Positions 50,741 through 62,946 of a DNA stretch of 64,000 bases are shown piece by piece. Every line of letters starts with the position of its first letter. Positions within the stretch are counted from its first letter, which is position 1. This DNA comes from Hippophae tibetana (taxonomy: Eukaryota > Streptophyta > Magnoliopsida > Rosales > Elaeagnaceae): the NCBI GenBank assembly GCA_037013495.1, contig CM072801.1:38738001-38802000 (forward strand). Reading direction: 5' to 3'. Position numbers and translations under genes: made by a program. Under the pieces are notes generated by a model, which saw nothing but the letters and a program-made list of their open reading frames with translations, was not told the origin of the DNA and made no database searches.

Positions 50741-53309
50741 CCCAAAAGAACAAGAACAGAAAACAACGTAATGAGATGCCACCTAACTATTAGAGGTTGG
50801 GAAGTAGTGTAAACAAAGCAATTTTTATTATACAAATTCTGATAAGTAAACTATTCTTCCAGTTTGTTTTTAGGATTCGAAATAGCTACGATTTGATACA
50901 TTATAATTGTCATTTCGATGCACGAATTAAAATTTCAACAGTTTAAGGTTGCAACCAATATTAATAACCTACTTTTCTTGAAACTGCGAACTGGAGTAGC
51001 TCTATTGTTTCCTTAAAGAAAAAGATAGGTTGAGCACAGAAAACATAAAACAAGACAAAGGTACAAAGAATTTAAAGAAAGAAAGGATATGAAATCGAAA
51101 GACAAAATAGTGAAAAAGAAATTGAAAGAAAAATAAGAGTTCGTACACAAATATCTATCTTTCTATGTAATTTGCGGCTTATGAAAGCACAAAAAAAATT
51201 GACAAATTTGTTTTAAATGTAAAAATCAAAAGATAAATATATGAAGATAGATAGCATATTTTCAGTAACCAAGGCTTTGATAACAAATGATGTGGAACTT
51301 TTAGGCGGACAACTTAGGAACTCAAAGGATTAAGAATGATTAAATTGCTTAGAACAGAGTTAAGATGATCAAATTGGAACCCAAAAGAAGAAGAACCAAA
51401 AACAACGCAATGAGATGCCACCTAACTATTACAGGTTGGAAAATAGTGTAAACAAAGTAATTTTGATTAAACAAATTCTGATAACTAAACTATTCTTTCA
51501 GTGCCTTTTTAGGATTCAAAATAGTTACGATTTGATAAATTATAACTGTAATTTCGATGCACGAATTAAAATTTTGAACAGTTTATGGTTGGAACCAATA
51601 TTAATAACCTAGTTTGCTTGAAACTGTGAACTGGTGTAGCTGTATTGTTTCCTTCAAGAAAAAAGATAGGTTGAACATAGAAAACATAAAACAAGAAAAA
51701 TGTTCAAAGAATTTAAACAAAGAAAGGAAATGAAATCGAAAGACAAAATAATGACAACAAATTTGAAAGAAAACACAAGAGTTGGTAAACAAATATCTAT
51801 CTTTCTATGTAATTTGTGACTTATGAAACCAAAAAAAATCAATGGACAAAGTTGTTTTAAATGTAAAACTCGAAAGATAAATATATGAAGATAGATAGCA
51901 TACTTCAGCAACCAAGCCTTTGATACCAAATGATGTGGAACTTTTAGGCGGACAACCTAGGAACTCAAAGGATTAAGAATGATTGAATTGCTTAGAACAG
52001 GGTTATGATGATGAAATTTGAACCCAAAAGAACAAGAACAAAAAACAATGCAATGAGATGCTACCTAACTATTAGAGGTTGGCAAATAGTGTAAACAAAG
52101 TAATTTTGGTCGTATAAATGCCGATAACTAAACTATTCTTCCAGTGTGGTTTTAGTTTTCGAAATAGCTACTATTTGATACATTATAATAGTCATTTCGA
52201 TACACGAATTAAAATTTTCAATAGTTTAAGGTTGCAACCAATATTAATAACCTAGTTTGCTTGAAACTGCGAACTAGAGTAGCTCTATTGTTTCCTTCAT
52301 GAAAAAAGATAGGTTGAACACAGAAAACATAAAACAAAAAAAAGGTTCGAAGAATTTAAAGAAAGAAAGGAAATGAAATCAAAAGACAAAATAATGACAA
52401 CAAATTTTGAAGAACACACAAGAGTTGGTACACATATATCTATATTTCTATGTAATTTGTGACTTATGAAAGCACAAAAAATCAATGGACAAAGTTGTTT
52501 TAAATGTAAAACTTGAAAGATAAATATATGAAGATAGATAGCATACTTCAGCAACCAAGGCTTTGATACCAAATGATGCGGAACTTTTAGGCTGACAACC
52601 TAGGAACTCAAAGGATTAAGAATGATTAAATTGCTTAGAACAGGGTTAAGATGATGAAATTGGAACAAAAAAGAACAAGAACCAAAAACAATGCAATGAG
52701 ATGCCACCTGACTATTAGAGGTTGGAAAATAGTGTAAACATAGTAATTTTAGTTGAAAAAATGCCGATAACTAAATTATTCTTTCAGTGTGTTTTTAGGA
52801 TTCAAAATTGCTACGATTTGATACATTATAATAGTCATTTCGATGCACGAATTAAAATTTTCAACAGTTGAAGGTTGCATCCAATATTAATAACCTAGTT
52901 TTCTTGAAACTGCGAACTGGAGTAGCTATATGGTTTCCTTCAAAAAAAAAGATAGGTTGAACACAGAAAACATAAATCAAGAAAAAGGTACCAAGAATTT
53001 AAAGAAAGAAAGGAAATGAAATCGAAAGACAAAATAATGACAACAAATTTGAAAGAAAACACAAGACTTGGTACACAAATATCTATCTTTCTATGTAATT
53101 TTTGACTTATGAAATCACAAAAAATCAATGGACAAAGTTGTTTTAAATGTAAAAATCAAAAGATAAATATATGAAGATAGATAGCATATTTTCAGCAACC
53201 AAGGCTTTGATACCTAATGATGTGGAACATTTAGGCGGACAACCAAGGAACTCAAAGGATTAAGAATGATTAAATATCTTAGAACATGGTTAAGATGATG
53301 AAATTGGAA
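50741..53309 (+). repeat. Block H: 4-monomer HOR copy 3
   Basis: The anchors are 50961, 51601, 52244 and 52887, at +2569. Private variants in c and d (GAAGAACACACAAG, GGCTGACAACC, CAAAATTGCTACG, GAAATCACAAAAAATC) recur only in copy 5 at +9637 to +9638. The last about 90 bp turn into the block-G p5-like end (TTAAATATCTTAGAACATGG). Confidence 0.92.
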
Positions 53310-54595
53310 CAAAAAAGAACAAGAACCAAAAACAACGCATTCAGTTGCCACCTAACTATTAGAGGTTGGGAAGTAGTGTAAAAAAAGTAATTTTGATTGT
53401 GAATATGTTGATAACTAAAGTATTCTTTCAGGGTGTTTTTAGAATTCGATATAGCTACGATTTGAAACATTATAATAGTCATTTCGATGCACGAATTAAA
53501 ATTTCCAATAGTTTAAGGTTGCAACCAATATTAATAACCTAGTTTGCTTGAAACTGCGAACTGGAGTTGCTCTATTGTTTCCTTCAAGAAAAAAGATAGG
53601 TTGAACACAGAAAACATAAATCAAGAAAAAGGTACCAAGAATTTAAAGAAAGAAAGGAAATGAAATCGAAAGACAAAATAATGACAACAAATTTGAAAGA
53701 AAACACAAGACTTGGTACACTAATTTCTATCTTTCTATGTAATTTTTGACTTATGAAAGCACAAAAAATCAATGGACAAAGTTGTTTTAAATGTAAAAAT
53801 CAAAAGATAAATATATGAAGATAGATAGCATATTTTCAGCAACCAAGGCTTTGATACCTAATGATGTGGAACATTTAGGCGGACAACCTAGGAACTCAAA
53901 GGATTAAGAATGATTAAATATCTTAGAACATGGTTAAGATGATGAAATTGGAACAAAAAAAACAAGAACCAAAAACAACGCATTCAGATGCCACCTAACT
54001 ATTAGAGGTTGGGAAGTAGTGTAAAAAAAGTAATTTTGATTGTAAAAATGCCGATAACTAAAGTATTCTTTCAGTGTGTTTCTAGAATTCGATATAGCTA
54101 CGATTTGAAACATTATAATAGTCATTTCGATGCACGAATTAAAATTTCCAATAGTTTAAGGTTGCAACCAATATTAATAACCTAGTTTGCTTGAAACTAC
54201 GAACTGGAGTTGCTCTATTGTTTCCTTCAAGAAAAAAGATAGGTTAAACACAGAAAACATAAAACAAGAAAAAGGTACAAAGAATTTAAAGAAAGAAAGG
54301 AAATAAAATCAAAAGACAAAATAATGACAACAAATTTGGAAGTAAACACAAGAGTTGGTACACAAATATATATCTTTCTATGTAATTTGTGACTTATGAA
54401 AGCACAAAAATTCAATGGACAAAGTTGTTTTAAATGTAAAAATCAAAAGATAAATATATGAAGATAGATAGCATATTTTCAGCAACCAAGGCTTTGATAC
54501 AAAATGATGTGGAACCTTTAGGGGAAAAAATAGGAACTCAATGGATTAAGAATGCTTTAATTTTTTAGAACAGGGTTAAGATGATCAAATTGGAA
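53310..54595 (+). repeat. Two adjacent p5-like monomers
   Basis: The monomers at 53531 and 54174 are near duplicates of each other at +643. Both are preceded by TTAAATATCTTAGAACATGG and GAAATTGGAACAAAAAA, and both have CATTCAG or CATTCAGT after AACAACG. The A-rich half of the first is d-type (AAATCAAGAAAAAGG), while the second has the p5 version (GGAAGTAAACAC), so the first is a d/p5 hybrid. Confidence 0.82.
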
Positions 54596-55238
54596 CTCAA
54601 AAGAACAAGAACAGAAAACAACGCAATGAGATGCCACCTAACTATTAGAGGTTGGGAAGTAGTGTCAACAAAGCAATTTTGATTAAACAAATTCTGATAA
54701 GTAAACTATTCTTCCAGTATGTTTTTAGGATTCGAAATAGCTACCATTTGATACATTATAATAGTCATTTCGATGCATGAATTAAAATTTTCAACAGTTT
54801 AAGGTTGCAACCATTATTAATAACCTAGTTTTCTTGAAACTGCGAACTAGAGTAGCTCTATTGTTTCTTTCAAGAAAAAAGATAGGTTGAACACAGAAAA
54901 CAAAAAACAAGAAAATGGTACCAAGAATTTAAAGAAAGAAAGGAAATGAAATTGAAAGGCAAAATAATGACACAAAATTGAAAGCAAACACAAGAGTTGG
55001 TACACAAATATCTATCTTTCTATGTAATTTGTGACTTATGAAGGCACAAAACTTCAATGGACAAAGTTGTTTTCAATGTAAAAATCAGAAGATAAATATA
55101 TGAAGATAGATAGCATATTTTTAGCAAGAAAGGCTTTGATACAAAATGATGCGGAATTTTTAGGCGGACAACCTTGGAACTCAAAGGATTAAGAATGATT
55201 AAATTGCTTAGAAAAGGGTTAAGATGATTAAATTGGAA
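54596..55238 (+). repeat. p1-like monomer within block H
   Basis: The anchor is 54817. It carries TAGCTACCATTTGATAC, AATGGTACCAAG and AAAATTGAAAGCAAACAC as in block G p1. It ends in the ATGAAGGCACAAAACTTC ... TTGTTTTCAATG variant. The stretch 55020-55280 matches 39606-39866 closely at +15414, and 58875-59135 at +3855. Confidence 0.83.
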
Positions 55239-57807
55239 ACCAAAAGAAAATGAACCAAAAACAACGCATTGAGATGCCACCTAACTATTAGAGGTTGGGA
55301 AGTAGTGTAAAAAAAGTAATTTTGATTAAACAAATTCTGATAAGTAAACTATTCTTCCAGTTTGTTTTTAGGATTCGAAATAACTACGATTTGATACATT
55401 ATAATTGTCATTTCGATGAACGAATTAAAATTTCAACAGTTTAAGGTTGCAACCAATATTAATAACCTACTTTTCTTGAAACTGCGAACTGGAGTAGCTC
55501 TATTGTTTCCTTCAAGAAAAAGATAGGTTGAACACAGAAAACATAAAACAAGACAAAGGTACAAAGAATTTAAAGAAAGAAAGGATATGAAATCGAAAGA
55601 CAAAATAGTGAAAAAGAAATTGAAAGAAAAATAAGAGTTCGTACACAAATATCTATCTTTCTATGTAATTTGCGCATTATGAAAGCAAAACAAAAATTGA
55701 CAAATTTGTTTTAAATGTAAAAATCAAAAGATAAATATATGAAGATAGATAGCATATTTTCAACAACCAAGGCTTTGATAACAAATGATGTGGAACTTTT
55801 AGGCGGACAACCTAGGAACTCAAAGGATTAAGAATGATTAAATTGCTTAGAAAATGGTTAAGATGATGAAATTGGAACAAGAAAGAAGAAGAACCAAAAA
55901 CAACGCATTGAGATGCCACCTAACTATTAGAGGTTGGAAAATATTGTAACCAAATTAATTTTGATTAAACAAATTCTCATAACTAAACTATTCTTTCAGT
56001 GTCTTTTTAGGATTCAAAATAGTTACGATTTGATAAATTATAACTGTAATGTCGATGCACGAATTAAAATTTTGAACAGTTTAAGGTTGGAACCAATATT
56101 AATAACCTAGTTTGCTTGAAACTGTGAACTGGTGTAGCTCTATTGTTTCCTTCAAGAAAAAAGATAGGTTGAACATAGAAAACATAAAACAAGAAAAATG
56201 TTCAAAGAATTTAAACAAAGAAAGGAAATGAAAATCGAAAGACAAAAATAATGACAACAAATTTGAAAGAAAACACAAGAGTTGGTAAACAAATATCTAT
56301 CTTTCTATGTAATTTGTGACTTATGAAACCACAAAAAATCAATGGACAAAGTTGTTTTAAATGTAAAACTCGAAAGATAAATATATGAAGATAGAGAGCA
56401 TACTTCAGCAACCAAGGCTTTGATAACAAATGATGTGGAACTTTTAGGCGGACAACCTAGGAACTCAAAGGATTAAGAATGATTGAATTGCTTAGAATAG
56501 GGTTATGATGATGAAATTTGAACCCAAAAGAACAAGAACAAAAAACAATGGAATGAGATGCTACCTAACTATTAGAGGTTGGAAAATATTGTAAACAAAG
56601 TAATTTTGGTCGTATAAATGCCGATAACTAAACTATTCTTCCAGTGTGTTTTTAGTTTTCGAAATAGCTACGATTTGATACATTATAATAGTCATTTCGA
56701 TACACGAATTAAAATTTTCAATAGTTTAAGGTTGCAACCAATATTAATAACCTAGTTTGCTTGAAACTGCGGACTGGAGTTGCTCTATTGTTTCCTTCAA
56801 AAAAAGATAGGTTGAACACAAAAAACATAAAACAAAAAAAAGGTTCGAAGAATTTAAAGAAAGAAAGGAAATGAAATCAAAAGACAAAATAATGACAGCA
56901 AATTTTGAAGAAAACACAAGAGTTGGTACACATATATCTATATTTCTATGTAATTTGTGACTTATGAAAGCACAAAAAATCAATGGACAAAGTTGTTTTA
57001 AATGTAAAACTTGAAAGATAAATATATGAAGATAGATAGCATACTTCAGCAACCAAGGCTTTGATACCAAATGATGCGGAACTTTTAGGCGGACAACCTA
57101 GGAACTCAAAGGATTAAGAATGATTAAATTGCTTAGAACAGGGTTAAAATGATGAAATTGGAACAAAAAAGAACAAGACCCAAAAACAATGCAATGAGAT
57201 GCCACCTGACTATTAGAGGTTGGAAAATAATGTAAACAAAGTAATTTTAGTTGAAAAAATGCCGATAACTAAATTATTCTTTCAGTGTGTTTTTAGGATT
57301 CAAAATAGCTACGATTTGATACATTATAATAGTCATTTCGATGCACGAATTAAAATTTTCAACAGTTGAAGGTTGCATCCAATATTAATAACCTAGTTTG
57401 CTTGAAACTGCGAACTGGAGTAGCTCTATGGTTTCCTTCAAGAAAAAAGATAGGTTGAACACAGAAAACATAAATCAAGAAAAAGGTACCAAGAATTTAA
57501 AGAAAGAAAGGAAATGAAATCGAAAGACAAAATAATGACAACAAATTTGAAAGAAAACACAAGACTTGGTACACAAATATCTATCTTTCTATGTAATTTT
57601 TGACTTATGAAAGCACAAAAAATCAATGGACAAAGTTGTTTTAAATGTAAAAATCAAAAGATAAATATATGAAGATAGATAGCATATTTTCAGCAACCAA
57701 GGCTTTGATACCTAATGATGCGGAACTTTTAGACGGACAACCTAGGAACTCAAAGGATTAAGAATGATTAAATTGCTTAGAACAAGGTTAACATGATCAA
57801 ATTGGAA
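55239..57807 (+). repeat. Block H: 4-monomer HOR copy 4
   Basis: The anchors are 55459 (a), 56099 (b), 56744 (c) and 57385 (d). The order is complete. The a monomer differs from the others (GATGAACGAATT; TTTGCGCATTATG) and is closest to the a-type at 59314. In c the CCTTCAAGAAAAAAG stretch has lost bases (near 56797), which joins two normally separate minus-strand frames. The c and d monomers correspond to copy 3 at +4498. Confidence 0.88.
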
Positions 57808-58450
57808 CCCAAAAGAACAAGAACAGAAAACAACGTAATGAGATGCCACCTGACTATTAGAGGTTGGAAAGTAATGTAAACGAAGTAATTTTGATTAAAC
57901 AAATTCTGATAACTAAACCATTCTTTCACTGTGTTTTTAGGATTCGAAATAGCTACGATTTGATACATTATAATTATCATTTCGATGCACGAATGAAAAA
58001 TTACAACATTTTAAAATTGCAACTCATATTAATAACCTAGTTTTTCTTAAAACTGCAAACTGGAGTAGCTCTATTGTTTCTTTAAAGAGCAAAGAAAGGT
58101 TGAACATAGAAAACATAAAACAAGAAAAAGGAACAAAGAATTGAAAGAAAGAAAGGAAATGAGATCGAAAGACAAAATAAAGACAACAAAATTGAAAGAA
58201 AACAGAAGAGTTGGTACAAAAATATCTATCTTTCTATGTAATTTGTGACTTATGGAAGCACAAAAAATCAATGGACAAAGTTGTTTTAAATGTAAAACTC
58301 GAAAGATAAATATATGAAGATAGATAGCATACTTCAGCAACCAAGGCTTTGATACCAAATGATGCGGAACCTTTAGGCGGACAAATAGGAACTCAATGGA
58401 TTAAGAATGCTAAAATTGTTTAGAATAGGGTTAAGATGATCAAATTGGAA
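57808..58450 (+). repeat. Outlier monomer x
   Basis: The anchor is 58029. The middle of this monomer is the most diverged in the window. The palindrome region reads TTTTAAAATTGCAACTC, with no GGTTGCAACC. The anchor is followed by TTTTTCTTAAAACTGCAAAC, and the A-rich tract starts TTTAAAGAGCAAAGAAAGG. Its flanks are ordinary: the left 100 bp and the ACTCGAAAG ... CATACTTCAGC right part match b/c-type monomers. It may be an old relic or a member of a subfamily not otherwise seen here. Confidence 0.75.
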
Positions 58451-59093
58451 CTCAAAAGAACAAGAACAGAAAACAACGCAATGAGATACCACCTAACTAT
58501 TAGAGGTTGGGAAGTAGTGTCAACAAAGCAATTTTGATTAAACAAATTCTGATAAGTAAACTATTCTTCTAGTTTGTTTTTAGGATTCGAAATAGCTACC
58601 ATTTGATACATTATAATAGTCATTTCGATGCATGAATTAAAATTTTCAACAGTTTAAGGTTGCAACCAATATTAATAACCTAGTTTTCTTGAAACTATGA
58701 ACTAGAGTAGCTCTATTGTTTCTTTCAAGAAAAAAGATAGGTTGAACACAGAAAACAAAAAACAAGAAAATGGTACCAAGAATTTAAAGAAAGAAAGGAA
58801 ATGAAATTGAAAGACAAAATAATGACACAAAATTGAAAGCAAACACAAGAGTTGGTACACAAATATCTATCTTTCTATGTAATTTGTGACTTATGAAGGC
58901 ACAAAACTTCAATGGACAAAGTTGTTTTCAATGTAAAAATCAGAAGATAAATATATGAAGATAGGTAGCATATTTTTAGCAAGAACGGCTTTGATACAAA
59001 ATGATGCGGAATTTTTAGGCGGACAACCTTGGAACTCAAAGGATTAAGAATGATTAAATTGCTTAGAAAAGGGGTAAGATGATTAAATTGGAA
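58451..59093 (+). repeat. Second p1-like monomer within block H
   Basis: The anchor is 58672, a close copy of the monomer at 54817 (+3855, six monomers). It includes TAGCTACCATTTG and the conversion-like ATGAAGGCACAAAACTTC end. Differences include ACTATGAACTAG for ACTGCGAACTAG and GATAGGTAGC for GATAGATAGC. Confidence 0.83.
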
Positions 59094-60379
59094 ACCAAAA
59101 GAAAATGAACCAAAAACAACGCATTGTGATGCCACCTAACTATTAGAGGTTGGGAAGTATTGTAAACAAAGTAATTTTGATTAAACAAATTCTGATAAGT
59201 AAACTATTCTTCCAGTTTGTTTTTAGGATTCGAAATAACTACGATTTGATACATTATAATTGTCATTTCGATGCACGAATTAAAATTTCAATAGTTTAAG
59301 GTTGCAACCAATATTAATAACCTACTTTTCTTGAAACTGCGAACTGGAGTAGCTCTATTGTTTCCTTCAAGAAAAAGATAGGTTGAACAGAGAAAACATA
59401 AAACAAGACAAAGGTACAAAGAATTTAAAGAAAGAAAGGATATGAAATCGAAAGACAAAATAGTGAAAACAAAATTGAAAGAAAAAATAAGAGTTCGTAC
59501 ACAAATATCTATCTTTCTATGTAATTTGCGCATTATGAAAGCACAGAAAAAATTGACAAATTTTTTTTAAATGTAAAAATCAAAAGATAAATATATGAAG
59601 ATAGATAGCATATTTTCAACAACCAAGGCTTTGATAACAAATGATGTGGAACTTTTAGGCGGACAACCTAGGAACTCAAAGGATTAAGAATGATTAAATT
59701 GCTTAGAACATGGTTAAGATGATGAAATTGGAACAAGAAAGAACAAGAACCAAAAACAACGCATTGAGATGCCACCTAACTATTAGAGGTTGGAAAATAG
59801 TGTAAACAAATTAATTTTTGTTTTTAAAATGCTGATAACAAAAAGTATTCTTTCAGTATGTTTTTAGAATTCAATATAGCTACGATTTGATACATTATAA
59901 TTGTCATTTAGATACACGAATTTAAATTTCCAATAGTTTAAGGTTGCAACCAATATTAATAACCTAGTTTGCTTGAAACTGCGAACTGGTGTAGCTCTAT
60001 TGTTTCCTTCAAGAAAAAAGATAGGTTGAACACAGAAAACATAAAACAAGAAAAATGTTCAAAAATATTTAAAGAAAGAAAGGAAATGAAATCGAAAGAA
60101 AAAATAATGACAACAAATTTGAAAGAAAACACAAGAGTTGGTACACAAATATCTATCTTTCTATGTAATTTGTGACTTATGAAAGCACACAAAATCAATG
60201 GACAAAGTTGTTTTAAATGTAAAAATCAAAAGATAAATATATGAAGATAGATAGCATATTTTCAGCAACCAAGGCTTTGATACCTAATGATGCGGAACTT
60301 TTAGACGGACAACCTAGGAACTCAAAGGATTAAGAATGATTAAATTTCTTAGAACATGGTTAAGATGATCAAATTGGAA
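59094..60379 (+). repeat. Block H: second a-e monomer pair
   Basis: The anchors are 59314 and 59956. It matches the pair at 44318-45602 at +14776 and +14777, and like it precedes a tetramer. The e monomer has a distorted polymorphic segment (TTTTTGTTTTTAAAATGCTG near 59815), which its partner lacks. Confidence 0.82.
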
Positions 60380-62946
60380 CCCAAAAGAACAAGAACAGAA
60401 AACAACGTAATGAGATGCCACCTAACTATTAGAGTTGGGAAGTAGTGTAAACAAAGCAATTTTGATTAAACAAATTCTGATAAGTAAACTATTCTTCCAA
60501 TTTGTTTTTAGGATTCGAAATAGCTACGATTTGATACATTATAATTGTCATTTCGATGCACGAATTAAATTTTCAACAGTTTAAGGTTGCAACCAATATT
60601 AATAACCTACTTTTCTTGAAACTGCGAACTGGAGTAGCTCTATTGTTTCCTTAAAGAAAAAGATAGGTTGAGCACAGAAAACATAAAACAAGACAAAGGT
60701 ACAAAGAATTTAAAGAAAGAAAGGATATGAAATCGAAAGACAAAATAGTGAAAAAGAAATTGAAAGAAAAATAAGAGTTCGTACACAAATATCTATCTTT
60801 CTATGTAATTTGCGGCTTATGAAAGCACAAAAAAATTGACAAATTTGTTTTAAATGTAAAAATCAAAAGATAAATATATGAAGATAGATAGCATATTTTC
60901 AGTAACCAAGGCTTTGATAACAAATGATGTGGAACTTTTAGGCGGACAACTTAGGAACTCAAAGGATTAAGAATGATTAAATTGCTTAGAACAGAGTTAA
61001 GATGATCAAATTGGAACCCAAAAGAAGAAGAACCAAAAACAACGCAATGAGATGCCACCTAACTATTACAGGTTGGAAAATAGTGTAAACAAAGTAATTT
61101 TGATTAAACAAATTCTGATAACTAAACTATTCTTTCAGTGTCTTTTTAGGATTCAAAATAGTTACGATTTGATAAATTATAACTGTAATTTCGATGCACG
61201 AATTAAAATTTTGAACAGTTTAAGGTTGGAACCAATATTAATAACCTAGTTTGCTTGAAACTGTGAACTGGTGTAGCTCTATTGTTTCCTTCAAGAAAAA
61301 AGATAGGTTGAACATAGAAAACATAAAACAAGAAAAATGTTCAAAGAATTTAAACAAAGAAAGGAAATGAAATCGAAAGACAAAATAATGACAACAAATT
61401 TGAAAGAAAACACAAGAGTTGGTAAACAAATATCTATCTTTCTATGTAATTTGTGACTTATGAAACCACAAAAAATCAATGGACAAAGTTGTTTTAAATG
61501 TAAAACTCGAAAGATAAATATATGAAGATAGATAGCATACTTCAGCAACCAAGGCTTTGATACCAAATGATGTGGAACTTTTAGGCGGACAACCTAGGAA
61601 CTCAAAGGATTAAGAATGATTGAATTGCTTAGAACAGGGTTATGATGATGAAATTTGAACCCAAAAGAACAAGAACAAAAAACAATGCAATGAGATGCTA
61701 CCTAACTATTAGAGGTTGGCAAATAGTGTAAACAAAGTAATTTTGGTCGTATAAATGCCCATAACTAAACTATTCTTCCAGTGTGGTTTTAGTTTTCGAA
61801 ATAGCTACTATTTGATACATTATAATAGTCATTTCGATACACGAATTAAAATTTTCAATAGTTTAAGGTTGCAACCAATATTAATAACCTAGTTTGCTTG
61901 AAACTGCGAACTGGAGTAGCTCTATTGTTTCCTTCAGGAAAAAAGATAGGTTGAACACAGAAAACATAAAACAAAAAAAAGGTTCGAAGAATTTAAAGAA
62001 AGAAAGGAAATGAAATCAAAAGACAAAATAATGACAACAAATTTTGAAGAACACACAAGAGTTGGTACACATATATCTATATTTCTATGTAATTTGTGAC
62101 TTATGAAAGCACAAAAAATCAATGGACAAAGTTGTTTTAAATGTAAAACTTGAAAGATAAATATATGAAGATAGATAGCATACTTCAGCAACCAAGGCTT
62201 TGATACCAAATGATGCGGAACTTTTAGGCTGACAACCTAGGAACTCAAAGGATTAAGAATGATTAAATTGCTTAGAACAGGGTTAAGATGATGAAATTGG
62301 AACAAAAAAGAACAAGAACCAAAAACAATGCAATGAGATGCCACCTAACTATTAGAGGTTGGAAAATAGTGTAAACATAGTAATTTTAGTTGAAAAAATG
62401 CCGATAACTAAATTATTCTTTCAGTGTGTTTTTAGGATTCAAAATTGCTACGATTTGATACATTATAATAGTCATTTCGATGCACGAATTAAAATTTTCA
62501 ACAGTTGAAGGTTGCATCCAATATTAATAACCTAGTTTTCTTGAAACTGCGAACTGGAGTAGCTATATGGTTTCCTTCAAAAAAAAAAGATAGGTTGAAC
62601 ACAGAAAACATAAATCAAGAAAAAGGTACCAAGAATTTAAAGAAAGAAAGGAAATGAAATCGAAAGACAAAATAATGACAAAAATTTGAAAGAAAACACA
62701 AGACTTGGTACACAAATATCTATCTTTCTATGTAATTTTTGACTTATGAAATCACAAAAAATCAATGGACAAAGTTGTTTTAAATGTAAAAATCAAAAGA
62801 TAAATATATGAAGATAGATAGCATATTTTCAGCAACCAAGGCTTTGATACCTAATGATGCGGAACTTTTAGACGGACAACCTAGGAACTCAAAGGATTAA
62901 GAATGATTAAATTTCTTAGAACAAGGTTAAGATGATCAAATTGGAA
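60380..62946 (+). repeat. Block H: 4-monomer HOR copy 5
   Basis: The anchors are 60599, 61238, 61881 and 62524. The b, c and d monomers are closest to copy 3 (+9637). Its a monomer shares CCAATTTG and TTAAATTTTCAACAG with copy 6. The A-run near 62580 is longer than in copy 3, a small slippage change. Confidence 0.92.
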
